64,000 nucleotides of DNA. Origin: Chitinivibrionales bacterium. GTDB lineage: Bacteria > Fibrobacterota > Chitinivibrionia > Chitinivibrionales > JANQEN01. The stretch is taken from assembly GCA_028278335.1 (NCBI GenBank), contig JANQEN010000206.1:37266-101265 (forward strand), written 5' to 3'. Shown in pieces: positions 8,391 through 17,253 of this stretch (its first letter is position 1; each line of letters begins with the position of its first letter). The notes beneath the pieces are model-generated. The model was not told the origin of the DNA, searched no databases, and saw nothing but the letters and a program-made list of their open reading frames with translations. A program made the translations under genes and the position numbers.

Positions 8391-9148
8391 AGTTTTAGAT
8401 TGATGATCAGACGATCGATAGCTTCAACAACAGGATTTGAATCTGATAGTGTCAATAGGCTTTGACCACACTCATTGTGGGAGGCAACCTCACTATTCTC
8501 TGGGAGTAAAGCAAGGTAGTTGGCTCCAATATCCTGCTGTAGACTCTGAAAATAGTCAGATTCACTTTCAGGTTTCATACGATTGATGACCAGAGCGAGT
8601 TTGTTATATGATATGGCCATTTCCTGAGAAAGATCGAAGAGTCGCTTGATGGTTTTGATTCCCTGCTTTGAAGGGTCGCTTACAATAAGCATCGTGTCAA
8701 TATGCTGGACTATTCGGCGAGAAAGATTTTCCAATCCAGCTTCATTGTCAAGTACTACAAAGGGATAATTTTTAGTAAGTTCAGCAATGATTGCCTTTAG
8801 CACGTTATTAGCATAACAGTAGCACCCATGTCCTTCAGACCGACCCATGGCAATGAGGTCAAAATCCTGAGACTCAACCAGACATTCGGCAATTTTCAAC
8901 TCAAGGAGCTCCTGCTTTGAAACCCCGGCACTCATACCTTTTCCAGCAATTTCGCGAGCCTCTTCACGGATGCGACCAACCGATTTTATAGCTTCCACTC
9001 CTAAGGAAAGGTCTAAACAGGTATTTGGGTCAGCGTCGATAGCAAGTACAGGGCTCTTCTTTTTTGCAATGAGACGAGAAACTACAAGGGCGGCGATGCT
9101 CGTTTTTCCCACACCTCCCTTTCCGCAAATAGCAATGAGTTTGTTCAT
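8387..9148 (-). CDS. cooC: CooC-type nickel-insertion ATPase (second copy)
   Basis: A 253-residue MinD/ParA-like P-loop ATPase of the CooC/AcsF type, which loads nickel into carbon monoxide dehydrogenase or acetyl-CoA synthase. Seen: deviant Walker A CGKGGVGKT at the N terminus, AIDADPNTCLDLSLG switch region, and the CooC metal-binding CxC in HGCYCYANN. It differs clearly from the next gene upstream, so it is a paralogue and not a recent duplicate. It starts 10 bases after that gene and overlaps the EamA gene. No CODH/ACS structural gene lies in the window, so the client is presumably elsewhere. Confidence 0.82.
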   Translation of the reverse strand: MNKLIAICGKGGVGKTSIAALVVSRLIAKKKSPVLAIDADPNTCLDLSLGVEAIKSVGRIREEAREIAGKGMSAGVSKQELLELKIAECLVESQDFDLIAMGRSEGHGCYCYANNVLKAIIAELTKNYPFVVLDNEAGLENLSRRIVQHIDTMLIVSDPSKQGIKTIKRLFDLSQEMAISYNKLALVINRMKPESESDYFQSLQQDIGANYLALLPENSEVASHNECGQSLLTLSDSNPVVEAIDRLIINLKL

Positions 9149-9158
9149 AAGTCTATCT

Positions 9159-9941
9159 TTACTTATAAAATTCGTTATCTGCAGTTAATGCTTCAAATAC
9201 TTTTGTAAAGTGGCTTTGTGCTTTTTGGTTATCAATTACAGAAACACCGTTTCTGTCGGCCTGGCGGATCTCCTCCATAAAGGGAATCGTTCCTAACAAT
9301 TTTTCGCCAAATAGTGCCTGTTCAATAAACTGTAGATCCTCTGGGGAGCTGACTTTGTTTACCACAAAACATACATTTTTTAGTCCAATATCCTTGGCCA
9401 TGGTTTTGATTGATTGGGCACAATCAAGAGAGCGCTGACCTGGCTCAACAACCACAATCATAACATCAACACTTCCTGCAGTACCACGTCCAAGATGTTC
9501 TACTCCCGCTTCCATATCCAGTATTACTACATCATCTTTGTAAAGGATTAGGTCAGTAATGAGTGCTTTTATCAATACATTTTCTGGGCAGGCACATCCA
9601 CTCCCACCACGCTCAATAGCACCGAGCACTATAAGAGCAACCCCGTTGTAGATAGTCCCATAGGAGTGCGCAATATCTGACACCTCAGGATTCAGTTTAA
9701 ACATTTGACCATACTGCTTTACCTTGGCACCGGTTCTCTCTTCAATGAGGGCTTTTTGCAAAGAGATTGGAATGATCTCTTTTTGTAGCTCCTTGGGCAT
9801 ACCCAGTGCTGCAGCGAGATTTGCATCTGGATCAGCATCAACCGCAAGCACCTTACACTGTTGCTTTGCGTAGAGATATGCTAATGCTGCTGCTAAGGTT
9901 GATTTGCCAACTCCACCTTTTCCTGCAATGGCTATTTTCAT
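9159..9941 (-). CDS. cooC: CooC-type nickel-insertion ATPase (first copy)
   Basis: A 260-residue CooC/AcsF-like ATPase. It has Walker A AGKGGVGKST at the N terminus, AVDADPDANLAAALG, the diagnostic CxC in GSGCACPENV, and the Walker B-like VVILDMEAGVEHLGRG. Known members form dimers, bind nickel or zinc at the CxC and mature the nickel active sites of CO dehydrogenase/acetyl-CoA synthase. It begins 8 bases after the MetE-like gene and precedes the second copy by 10 bases. Two CooC paralogues side by side, behind a C1-type methyltransferase, suggest a link to Wood-Ljungdahl metabolism; this is inference. Confidence 0.85.
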   Translation of the reverse strand: MKIAIAGKGGVGKSTLAAALAYLYAKQQCKVLAVDADPDANLAAALGMPKELQKEIIPISLQKALIEERTGAKVKQYGQMFKLNPEVSDIAHSYGTIYNGVALIVLGAIERGGSGCACPENVLIKALITDLILYKDDVVILDMEAGVEHLGRGTAGSVDVMIVVVEPGQRSLDCAQSIKTMAKDIGLKNVCFVVNKVSSPEDLQFIEQALFGEKLLGTIPFMEEIRQADRNGVSVIDNQKAQSHFTKVFEALTADNEFYK

Positions 9942-9949
9942 GGTATACC

Positions 9950-11023
9950 TTACCTCGGGTATCGTTCTTTCATTGCCTTGCTTACCCTGTCTAACAGATC
10001 AAATACCATGAGCGCTTCTTCTGGATCCATTGATCCTGTTCCACAGGAAGGGGTGATTATTGCTTGATCAATTATTTTTTGTTTGTCAACACCAGTTGAG
10101 GCAAGCTTGTCCATCATGCTTTCGAAGTGGTCAACCAATGAGTCGACACTCTTTTCACGTATAATAGATGCTGTTGGAATGACACCCCAGGCAAGCATCC
10201 CACCACGATCAAGGTGTGTTTTTACTGCCTCAGGGTACATGGCAATGGTTTCGCCATACTCAAAGGCATCGAAGTTAACAATGTCAACCCCAGCATCTAT
10301 GAGAATACTCCATTCGGTATTTCCACAACAGTGGATACCAGCAAGGGCGTTGTCGTTGTGTATGGCTTCTATTACTTCTGTCAAGTGCGCAACCACATCT
10401 TCCCTTTTAACCGAAACATAGGTAGAGCTCCCAAAGGCAGAAAGAATCGGTTCGTCTATAAAACAGATAACCTTCTCCGCATAGGGTTGGAATTTTTGAA
10501 TTTGCCAACGGCACTTCATTGCTAAGGCTTTAACTATAACATCTCTAAATTCTTCATTATAGTAGATAGCACGTTTGTTCTCATCTACGATAGTAAGGGC
10601 AAAACTGCAAGGGCCGGTAGTTTGAACTTTAACAAAGGGTAATTTGTTTTCAAGAGATTGCAACTTCTCTTCAAAGGGATACAATCCCTTTGAAAAGGAT
10701 GGGCTAATAGCCAGAGCAGAACAGTCACCAGTACCGTCGTCAGGGTCCATGGCAAGCATATAGTGTTCGTAAAATTGGGCGAACTCTTCGGAGTAATCTC
10801 CGGTGGTATCAAAATGCATGCGCTTTTTTTCTTCATCAATAACAATTCGAGGCATCCCTTCAGAATACTGAATTTCCATCTGTTCGTTTAGGCCAAGCTT
10901 AGGTAGTTGAGGCCAAAAAGGGGCTTGAGATATTCGAGATAAAGAAGTTTCGATAGCTGTGTCAATACTTTCAAAGGGCATACTCCCGATGCCGGTTGCT
11001 AAGAAATTTGGCTTTATGGGCAT
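9950..11023 (-). CDS. UROD/MetE-like methyltransferase (possible folate-independent methionine synthase)
   Basis: A 357-residue single-barrel protein of the uroporphyrinogen-decarboxylase/MetE-C superfamily. Zinc-ligand candidates typical of MetE are present: H231 and C233 in GIHCCGNTEW (an H-x-C pattern) and C327 in ITPSCGTGSMDPEEAL, with D190-E191 in CFIDEP. There is no N-terminal MetE barrel for methyltetrahydrofolate. Short 'core-MetE' enzymes are known to take the methyl group from corrinoid proteins, including the Wood-Ljungdahl corrinoid iron-sulfur protein. The two downstream CooC genes fit that idea. The start is set at the ATG at 11023, nine bases from an AGGAG; a TTG at 11029 is also in frame. 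Alternative: a methyltransferase for another substrate. Confidence 0.7.
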   Translation of the reverse strand: MPIKPNFLATGIGSMPFESIDTAIETSLSRISQAPFWPQLPKLGLNEQMEIQYSEGMPRIVIDEEKKRMHFDTTGDYSEEFAQFYEHYMLAMDPDDGTGDCSALAISPSFSKGLYPFEEKLQSLENKLPFVKVQTTGPCSFALTIVDENKRAIYYNEEFRDVIVKALAMKCRWQIQKFQPYAEKVICFIDEPILSAFGSSTYVSVKREDVVAHLTEVIEAIHNDNALAGIHCCGNTEWSILIDAGVDIVNFDAFEYGETIAMYPEAVKTHLDRGGMLAWGVIPTASIIREKSVDSLVDHFESMMDKLASTGVDKQKIIDQAIITPSCGTGSMDPEEALMVFDLLDRVSKAMKERYPR

Positions 11024-11119
11024 ATTCAAATACTCCTGCTATATGTTTCTCGATAGGCTAAAAAGTGCTAATAAAGATATATTGTGACAGAACAATCTTC
11101 AGCTTAAAGTACAGAGTGT

Positions 11120-13126
11120 TTATGGAGAGATTTTTACCTTTTTTGGCCTTTTCCATAAAAATATCTCTATTAGAAGAAGTACACCTAAAAGGATCCATAG
11201 GTAGTCAAAATCCGGTGAGGAATATCGATTCATAAATTGGTCAAAGGAGTTACGATCCAAAACCTTCATAAGAGAACTGTTTGGTTGGCTTGCTTTCGGT
11301 TTAAAATAGCGAGTCTCTCCCTCAATAGGATCAGGGTTTACTGCAAGCCAATAGGATTGCTTGTGTTCTGGAATGATTTTATAAATTCCGGGTATGGGCA
11401 AAGAGACTCTTCTTTGGTTGCTCCAAGTAGTTATTAGTTTATCCTTACTATCATAAACTTGAGCAGTCTCCTGTTTGTTAAAATAGGGATTGTTTTTCTG
11501 AAACCCAGCCAGCCAATTAGTTGATGGAGAACCTATTTTTGATAATGCCAGTTGAACTATACGGTCTAGAAGGGGGATGAAAAATCCGGTCTCACAAATA
11601 TTATTTGCCTCAGTAATAATAATTGGAGAAGCAAAGAGGATCCATGTGTTTTGATTTTGATCGATCTGTTCGCTTATAAGCGGCTCACCATTACTCAGCA
11701 ATAGCATTGGTGTACCAGGAAGGTTGGATAAAAAAGAATAAATTAAAACGTCTCGATCCACAAATCGAGGGAACTGCCTCCAAAGTGAGGAGACGGTATC
11801 CGGTAGGACTATGTTCAAAGCGTTATCGGTGGTTTTTGTATTTATCTTTGAAGAGGAGCCAAGATATTGGGAAAGTATGAGATCATTTAAACTACCTTGA
11901 GTGGTACCCATATAGGGAGAAAAGAGAACAACTTTATTCTGAAATGCCTTAGATGTCCACAGTAAAGAGAGCGTTGTTGTGGGCTCGGGTAAGGATAAAA
12001 ATAATAGTATTTCCGATGTGTCAAGATCCTCAAAGGTGACTTCGGTAGGATGCTTAACAAGAGGTTTTGTCTTTAATTGAGTGGTGATAATATTGTTTGC
12101 AGTTAGCACTGGAAAAGCCTCGTTTCCTTCCGCTATAACAAGAACTCTTTTTGTTGAGCGGTCTTTACCAATGAAAAAGAACTTGTTGTCAAAGGAAAGG
12201 GGATCTTCAACAGCTAGACGAATTTCACCCCATTCCATGTTCCCATAGTGGGTAATGTCTGAAACAGTAGTGAGCGTGTCATTTTTATTGAGACTAAGGC
12301 TCTCTTGACCAGCCCGCCGTGATCCAATAAAGGTAATGAGGTTTGTTGTGTTAAGCCTTTTTCCAAAGGTGCGAAGGTGTGAATAAATTTGTGAGCTCGA
12401 AGAGAGTGCATCGTTGCTTTTACTTATTAAAAAATTCCAAGCCTTCTTGTCTCTTAGAGAAACACAAATAGTTGGGAGGGGTAGGGTAGGGAGATTAAAA
12501 TAGGTAGTATAAGTAAGGCTGTCGTGGGCTTGAAAATCAGAAAAAAGCAGTAGTACTGGTTGTCGTTGTTCTTTTTTTACTTTAGATTCCAATGTTTGAA
12601 TCATTTTCTGAAAATTTGAATGGCCAAAACGAAGAGGCGACAATTTTTGAATGGTAGACTCTTTAGCAGTATTTCTATCAATGGGAGAAAAAATGGCCGA
12701 TTGGTCACTGTAACAATAAAGTTTAGCACCAGGAGAGAGCGTTGAATCACAGCGGGAAATTAAGGTGCTGGCCTCTTGCCAAAGAGAGTTTTTTTCGTGG
12801 CGGTAGCTCATACTCATGGTTGGATCAATCCAACAATAGAGTGAGCTGTTGGAGCTACTCAGTATAGTGAAAGGATCTTTCTTGTTAAATAATTGTGAAA
12901 AGAGGAGAACTACAGAGGCAACAATAAGAAGTCGGCAGATTAAAAGGAGAAGGTTTTTAATACCCTTAATACTGCTGGCCTTTATGGCATCTTTCTGGAG
13001 AAACCGAATTGAAGAAAATTCGAGGAGTATTGTTCTTTTTTTGTTGAGAAAATGTATAAGAATTGGTACTGCCAAAAAGAGCATTGCCCAAAGAAAATGG
13101 GGGTGAAAGAAGGAAATGTTACTCAA
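11120..13126 (-). CDS. BatA-type membrane protein with N-terminal double transmembrane domain
   Basis: A 668-residue inner-membrane protein. The N terminus is the BatA/'aerotolerance' double-helix domain: an anchor near residues 7-26 (FLWAMLFLAVPILIHFLNKK), the FLQKDAIKA segment and a second helix near 58-80. A large extracytoplasmic region with a degenerate von Willebrand A-like fold follows. A C-terminal helix near 640-660 ends in a basic tail. It starts TTG, which overlaps the stop of the DUF58 gene (TTGA) and has a GGAGG upstream, so the pair is translationally coupled. Such proteins usually accompany a MoxR ATPase, which is not seen here. Their role, probably in chaperone-like assembly or stress tolerance, is not settled. 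Confidence 0.82.
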   Translation of the reverse strand: MSNISFFHPHFLWAMLFLAVPILIHFLNKKRTILLEFSSIRFLQKDAIKASSIKGIKNLLLLICRLLIVASVVLLFSQLFNKKDPFTILSSSNSSLYCWIDPTMSMSYRHEKNSLWQEASTLISRCDSTLSPGAKLYCYSDQSAIFSPIDRNTAKESTIQKLSPLRFGHSNFQKMIQTLESKVKKEQRQPVLLLFSDFQAHDSLTYTTYFNLPTLPLPTICVSLRDKKAWNFLISKSNDALSSSSQIYSHLRTFGKRLNTTNLITFIGSRRAGQESLSLNKNDTLTTVSDITHYGNMEWGEIRLAVEDPLSFDNKFFFIGKDRSTKRVLVIAEGNEAFPVLTANNIITTQLKTKPLVKHPTEVTFEDLDTSEILLFLSLPEPTTTLSLLWTSKAFQNKVVLFSPYMGTTQGSLNDLILSQYLGSSSKINTKTTDNALNIVLPDTVSSLWRQFPRFVDRDVLIYSFLSNLPGTPMLLLSNGEPLISEQIDQNQNTWILFASPIIITEANNICETGFFIPLLDRIVQLALSKIGSPSTNWLAGFQKNNPYFNKQETAQVYDSKDKLITTWSNQRRVSLPIPGIYKIIPEHKQSYWLAVNPDPIEGETRYFKPKASQPNSSLMKVLDRNSFDQFMNRYSSPDFDYLWILLGVLLLIEIFLWKRPKKVKISP

Positions 13127-14028
13127 AAGAGTCTCCTCCGTTTTTCCAACACGCGGGTTATGGCACTAAGAAAGGGGGTGTCTGTAGTGGTCATCGTGCA
13201 ATCAATTGAAAGTTCTCGACAGGCTTTTTCTATGATATTTTGATGTTCCTTTAATCCTGTGTGATAGTAATTTCCTGCAGTCTCACCATCAAGCATAAGT
13301 TCTTCCCCGGTTTCCACATCTCGGATTTTTAGACGAGCGTCTCTTTTAAACTCTAATTCTAATGGGTCTAAAATCCACAGCAAAATGATGTCCTGTCGTT
13401 TAAAGCTTAAGTGACGGAGACTACTGATCAGCGCCTCTGGTTCATCAAAAAAATCGGAGATAAGAATGGTAAGGCCACGCTTTTTAACTTGTTGTGCAAT
13501 TCGATTGATGGCATGAGCACAATTTGTATTGCTACTTGGTGAAAGCTGCTCCAGTAGGGAGATAATAGATTTTAGATGATGATTGGTCGAACGGGGAGGG
13601 ATACTGTTGCTGATTGTGTTGTCGAATACTGATAAGCCCACAGCATCTCGTTGACGAATAAGGATCCAAGCTAGTGCTGCAGCAAGGGTTTTTGCATATT
13701 CAAATTTAGTCATCGCTGTGGTTGAACAAAATTGCATTGAGGCGCTTTTGTCAAGCAATATTCGAGCATAGAGATTTGTTTCATCTTCGTAGAGTCGCAC
13801 GACACTTCGTTCTGTTTTTGCAAACTTGCGCCAGTCGATATTGCGAGCCGGTTCACCTGGCTGATAGGGCCGAAACTCCAGGAACTCAGAAGAGAAGCCA
13901 TGATAAGGACTTCTATGGTAACCAGCAATAAGACCCTCAACAATACCCTTTGCACGCAAGGTGAGACTCCGTATTGGAGCAAGATGTTCGGGACGTAAAA
14001 AAGTGGTTTGGCGCTTTTCGTTATTCAT
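13123..14028 (-). CDS. DUF58 / von Willebrand A-like protein
   Basis: A 301-residue cytoplasmic protein with the DUF58 core motif GEPARNIDWRKFAKT followed by RLYEDETNLYARILLDKSASM. The DxSxS of the last segment is a MIDAS metal site of a VWA domain. It lies between hflX (8-base overlap) and the BatA-type gene (4-base overlap). DUF58 and BatA proteins are routinely encoded together with a MoxR AAA+ ATPase; here the upstream neighbour is the GTPase hflX instead. No enzymatic activity is known for this family. Confidence 0.85.
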   Translation of the reverse strand: MNNEKRQTTFLRPEHLAPIRSLTLRAKGIVEGLIAGYHRSPYHGFSSEFLEFRPYQPGEPARNIDWRKFAKTERSVVRLYEDETNLYARILLDKSASMQFCSTTAMTKFEYAKTLAAALAWILIRQRDAVGLSVFDNTISNSIPPRSTNHHLKSIISLLEQLSPSSNTNCAHAINRIAQQVKKRGLTILISDFFDEPEALISSLRHLSFKRQDIILLWILDPLELEFKRDARLKIRDVETGEELMLDGETAGNYYHTGLKEHQNIIEKACRELSIDCTMTTTDTPFLSAITRVLEKRRRLF

Positions 14029-15187
14029 ATTGTGAAAGCATTGCCCTGGTCTGCTGTCGAATTATCTCTTTTTTTGCCTGTTCCTTTTTAAGATCAGCAA
14101 TAGCCTCTGCTAGATGTTCCTTTAGGAGAAGGATATCTTTTTCATCATATGCAGAGAGAATTATTGCCTCAGGGTAGGCAAGAGAGATCTCTTTTTTAGC
14201 AAAGGGACTGGAAATAAGATCTGCTTTGTTGAAAATGATCAAGGTCCTTTTGTCCCCAGCGTCAAGCTGGTTGAGGACCTCATTGACCGTGGCAAATTGC
14301 TGGTCGCTCCATTTTGAAGAAGCATCCATGACAATAAGTAGAATATCCGCTTCATGGACGACCTCTAAGGTACTTTTAAAGGAGGCAACAAGATGGTGGG
14401 GTAGCTTTCTTAAAAAGCCAACGGTGTCGGATACAACGATTTCTCCAGTTCCAGGAATAAAGGTACGTCGTGTAGCTGTATCAAGGGTTGCAAAGAGCAT
14501 GTTTTCAACCATTACATTCGACCCAGAGAGTGCATTCAATAGTGTTGACTTGCCCACATTGGTATAGCCAACCAAGGTCAACTTGATAGAGTCTTTGCGG
14601 CGTTTTTTTTGAATAGCCCGCGAGCATTCGACCTTCTTTAATTTTTTCCGTAGGTCAGCTATTTTAGTCTGTACCAATCTCCGATCGACTTCAAGTTGCT
14701 TTTCTCCTGGCCCTCGAGTACCAATGCCACCAACCTGCTTGGAGAAGTGACTCCAAGCATGAGTAAGTCGGGGATAGAGTGTTCTGAGTTGTGCAAGTTC
14801 TACTTGAATACGTGCTTCATTGGTCTTGGCATGCTGCGCAAAGATATCTAAAATGAGCTGACTTCGATCAATCACTTTTCCATCAATGAGTTTCTCAATA
14901 TTGCGGATTTGCCCTGGTGTCAATTCGGCATCTATCACGCAGGTTTCACATTTCTCGGATTTCATGATCTTTCTGATTTCCAGTAGCTTTCCCTTACCCA
15001 GATAGGTTGCTGCCCGTGGACCAACCATTTTTTGTACTATTACTTCCAATACTTTGGCACCTGCAGTTTTGCATAGCATAATCATCTCCTGCATGTCCTC
15101 TTCAAAAAGATTTTTATCCATTGAGGGGGTGAGCAGACCACACAGGATAATCCGTTCTGCCGGTGGTGGATAGAGGATGTCAAACAT
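14021..15187 (-). CDS. hflX: ribosome-associated GTPase HflX
   Basis: A 388-residue GTPase that binds 50S subunits and splits stalled ribosomes. Domains: N-terminal HflX domain (residues 1 to about 195, with GPRAATYLGKGKLLEI and GGIGTRGPGEKQLEVDRR), then a G domain with G1 VGYTNVGKST, the switch region ATLDTATRR, G3 DTVGFLRKLP and G4 NKAD. Length is ordinary for the family. It starts eight bases after the aminopeptidase gene and overlaps the DUF58 gene, so the four genes from 16101 to 11120 probably share a transcript. Confidence 0.95.
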   Translation of the reverse strand: MFDILYPPPAERIILCGLLTPSMDKNLFEEDMQEMIMLCKTAGAKVLEVIVQKMVGPRAATYLGKGKLLEIRKIMKSEKCETCVIDAELTPGQIRNIEKLIDGKVIDRSQLILDIFAQHAKTNEARIQVELAQLRTLYPRLTHAWSHFSKQVGGIGTRGPGEKQLEVDRRLVQTKIADLRKKLKKVECSRAIQKKRRKDSIKLTLVGYTNVGKSTLLNALSGSNVMVENMLFATLDTATRRTFIPGTGEIVVSDTVGFLRKLPHHLVASFKSTLEVVHEADILLIVMDASSKWSDQQFATVNEVLNQLDAGDKRTLIIFNKADLISSPFAKKEISLAYPEAIILSAYDEKDILLLKEHLAEAIADLKKEQAKKEIIRQQTRAMLSQYE

Positions 15188-15195
15188 AGATGCAG

Positions 15196-16101
15196 TTACT
15201 CCGGCATGGTAATTATGGTATCAGTAGATTGGTGAGAAGGGGTGAGGGTCAATACTTCGACAGCCTCTTCTGTTACTAATACAGTGTGTTCGTATTGAGC
15301 AGAGAGTGAGCCATCTTTTGTCCTCACTGTCCAACCATCGTGTCGGTCAGTGACGACAGGGTAGTCTCCTAAATTTATCATGGGCTCAATAGTAAAGGTC
15401 ATTCCCGGCTTCATAATAATTTCTCTATTGTCTATGGCAATATGGTGATAGACACTGAAATGTTCATGAAATTTTTTTCCGATACCATGACCAGTATATT
15501 GACGGACAACAGAGCAGTTGTATGAATTGACAAAGGGCTCAATAGCGTCACCTATATCACTTAGCGGTCGTCCAGGTTTGACTGCCTCAACTCCCTTAAT
15601 AAGTGCCTGGGCCGTAACTTTAACCAGATGACGAGCCTCTGCAGAAACAGTTCCAATCATAAAGGTTTCTGATGAATCTCCATGAAACCCATCGACGATG
15701 GTTGTTAGGTCTACATTGACAATGTCACCCTCCTGTAAGGAAACATGGGGAGAGGGAATGCCATGACAGACAACGTTATTTATAGAGATACACACTGATT
15801 TGGGAAAGTTGTGATAACCAAGGCAAGCAGGGGTATGACCATGATCTAATGTGTAGGTATGCACAAGCTGATTTAGCTTCTCGGTGCTTATGCCTTCCTG
15901 GACATAAGGGCGGATATAATCCATGAGCTCACCATTAAATGCACCTGCTTTACGCATGCCTATAATCTCTTCTGCGCTCTTTATCCTGCGATCAGGTGCT
16001 TGAGTCACGCCAGTGTTTCCCTTTGTTGCATCAATTTGCATATGACATTTTTTATATTTTTTTCCACTACCGCACCAGCAGGGATCATTTCGTCCAATCA
16101 T
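15196..16101 (-). CDS. map: methionine aminopeptidase with N-terminal SEC-C zinc motif
   Basis: A 301-residue type I methionine aminopeptidase that removes the initiator Met. The first 20 residues are a SEC-C motif (IGRNDPCWCGSGKKYKKCH), a zinc-binding tail also found in SecA. Catalytic metal ligands are visible: two Asp in VNVDLTTIVDGFHGDSSET, His in GHGIGKKFHE, Glu in FTIEPMI and Glu in YEHTVLV. The SEC-C extension is known in a subset of bacterial MetAPs, probably as a ribosome tether. It heads the hflX/DUF58/BatA run. Confidence 0.95.
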   Translation of the reverse strand: MIGRNDPCWCGSGKKYKKCHMQIDATKGNTGVTQAPDRRIKSAEEIIGMRKAGAFNGELMDYIRPYVQEGISTEKLNQLVHTYTLDHGHTPACLGYHNFPKSVCISINNVVCHGIPSPHVSLQEGDIVNVDLTTIVDGFHGDSSETFMIGTVSAEARHLVKVTAQALIKGVEAVKPGRPLSDIGDAIEPFVNSYNCSVVRQYTGHGIGKKFHEHFSVYHHIAIDNREIIMKPGMTFTIEPMINLGDYPVVTDRHDGWTVRTKDGSLSAQYEHTVLVTEEAVEVLTLTPSHQSTDTIITMPE

Positions 16102-16252
16102 AACAATCTCTGTATTTTTAAGCCTGTTTTATCGTTTGGTTATACTATTACCATAGAATAGATAATTGATATAAAATAATTGTTGCCTTTATTTGACACT
16201 TCTTTCAATTATCTCATTAGAATGGAAAATAGGGGTAGTACTTTCTTTGTGA

Positions 16253-17020
16253 TCATAACTGTTTCTGGTTATGCCAATCGACCACATCTCTATAGGGTAA
16301 GGATCCTCCAAAAATATCCAGAGCACTACCTACAGTCGCGTCTATTCTTCCCTTACCTAAGGTGTTGACCAGCTCCAGATCAGCCAATGACCGAATTCCT
16401 CCTGCATACGTTGTAGGAATGGGGCTGATATCGGCTAGGAATGATATAAGGTCTTCATCAACACCCTGTTGTTTTCCTTCTACCTCTGCAGCATGAACAA
16501 GAAATTCGTCACAATACTTTGCAAGAAAAGCTAGATTTCTCTTGTCAATCTGCAGCGAGGTAAATCGTTGCCATCGGTCTGTGACAACCCAATACGCTCC
16601 ATTTTTCATTTTGCAGCTTAAATCAAGTACTAATTTATCTCGCCCCACTATTGAACTGATGTAGGAGAGACTATCCTCTTTAAATTGACCATTTTGAAAA
16701 ACATAGGAGGTGACAATAACATGTGATGCCCCAGCATTCAGATAGCAAAGCGCATTATCTGGTATTACCCCTCCACCAACCTGTAATCCTCCTTTAAATG
16801 CCCCAAGCGATTCAAAGGCAGCATCTTTATTATCCGGCCCAAGCATGATGACATGTCCACCATAGAGATTGTCTTTCTTATACATGGTGGCAAAGTGTTG
16901 TGGTCCTGTTTCTGTCTCAAAGTTTGTCTGTAATTGAGTACCATCAACATCCGAAAGGGTACTGCCAACAATCTGCTTCACCTTACCACTGTGTAAATCT
17001 ATGCAGGGTCTAAATTTCAT
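16253..17020 (-). CDS. hisA: HisA, ProFAR isomerase of the eukaryotic (HIS6) type
   Basis: A 255-residue TIM-barrel isomerase of histidine biosynthesis, converting ProFAR to PRFAR. The sequence follows the fungal/plant HIS6 pattern rather than the usual bacterial HisA: FRPCIDLHSGKVKQIVGSTL at the N terminus, HVIMLGPDNKDAAFESL, LQVGGGV, KLVLDLSCK, EFLVHAAEVEGKQQG and the C-terminal TVGSALDIFGG. D8 of CIDLHSG is the expected first catalytic Asp. AAGGAAAG lies just before the ATG. No other his gene is in the window. This form is rare in bacteria and may reflect old transfer. Confidence 0.88.
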   Translation of the reverse strand: MKFRPCIDLHSGKVKQIVGSTLSDVDGTQLQTNFETETGPQHFATMYKKDNLYGGHVIMLGPDNKDAAFESLGAFKGGLQVGGGVIPDNALCYLNAGASHVIVTSYVFQNGQFKEDSLSYISSIVGRDKLVLDLSCKMKNGAYWVVTDRWQRFTSLQIDKRNLAFLAKYCDEFLVHAAEVEGKQQGVDEDLISFLADISPIPTTYAGGIRSLADLELVNTLGKGRIDATVGSALDIFGGSLPYRDVVDWHNQKQL

Positions 17021-17129
17021 TACTTTCCTTAGAATTAAGCGTTTTCTTTCACCAAACCACCTATTTTATTATTAATTGGTGATCCGAAAAGTTTCTGAGT
17101 CTGCCACCTAAAGATAAAATAATGGCATG

Positions 17130-17203
17130 GATCAAAGGGTATTGATCAAGGTGACACATAAAAAATAAATCAATTTGACAATGATTATTGCTAATGTTAT
17201 GTT
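17130..17203 (+). promoter_or_regulatory. candidate promoter and inverted repeat upstream of the YwqK-repeat lipoprotein
   Basis: TTGACA at 17175-17180 is followed by TATGTT at 17198-17203 with a 17-base spacer, a plausible sigma-70 promoter about 50 bases before the start codon. GATCAA (17130-17135) and TTGATC (17142-17147) form a perfect inverted repeat with a six-base gap, upstream of the -35. It could serve this gene or the divergent hisA. Confidence 0.45.
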
Positions 17204-17253
17204 ACTATACATACCGTTAGAAGATACTGTATTTAATTTTTAAAGGAGTGTTT

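Noticed and set aside
8387..9941. Identity of the two P-loop ATPases as MinD or ParA
   Set aside because: Both carry the CxC metal site at the CooC position and lack the MinD C-terminal amphipathic helix.
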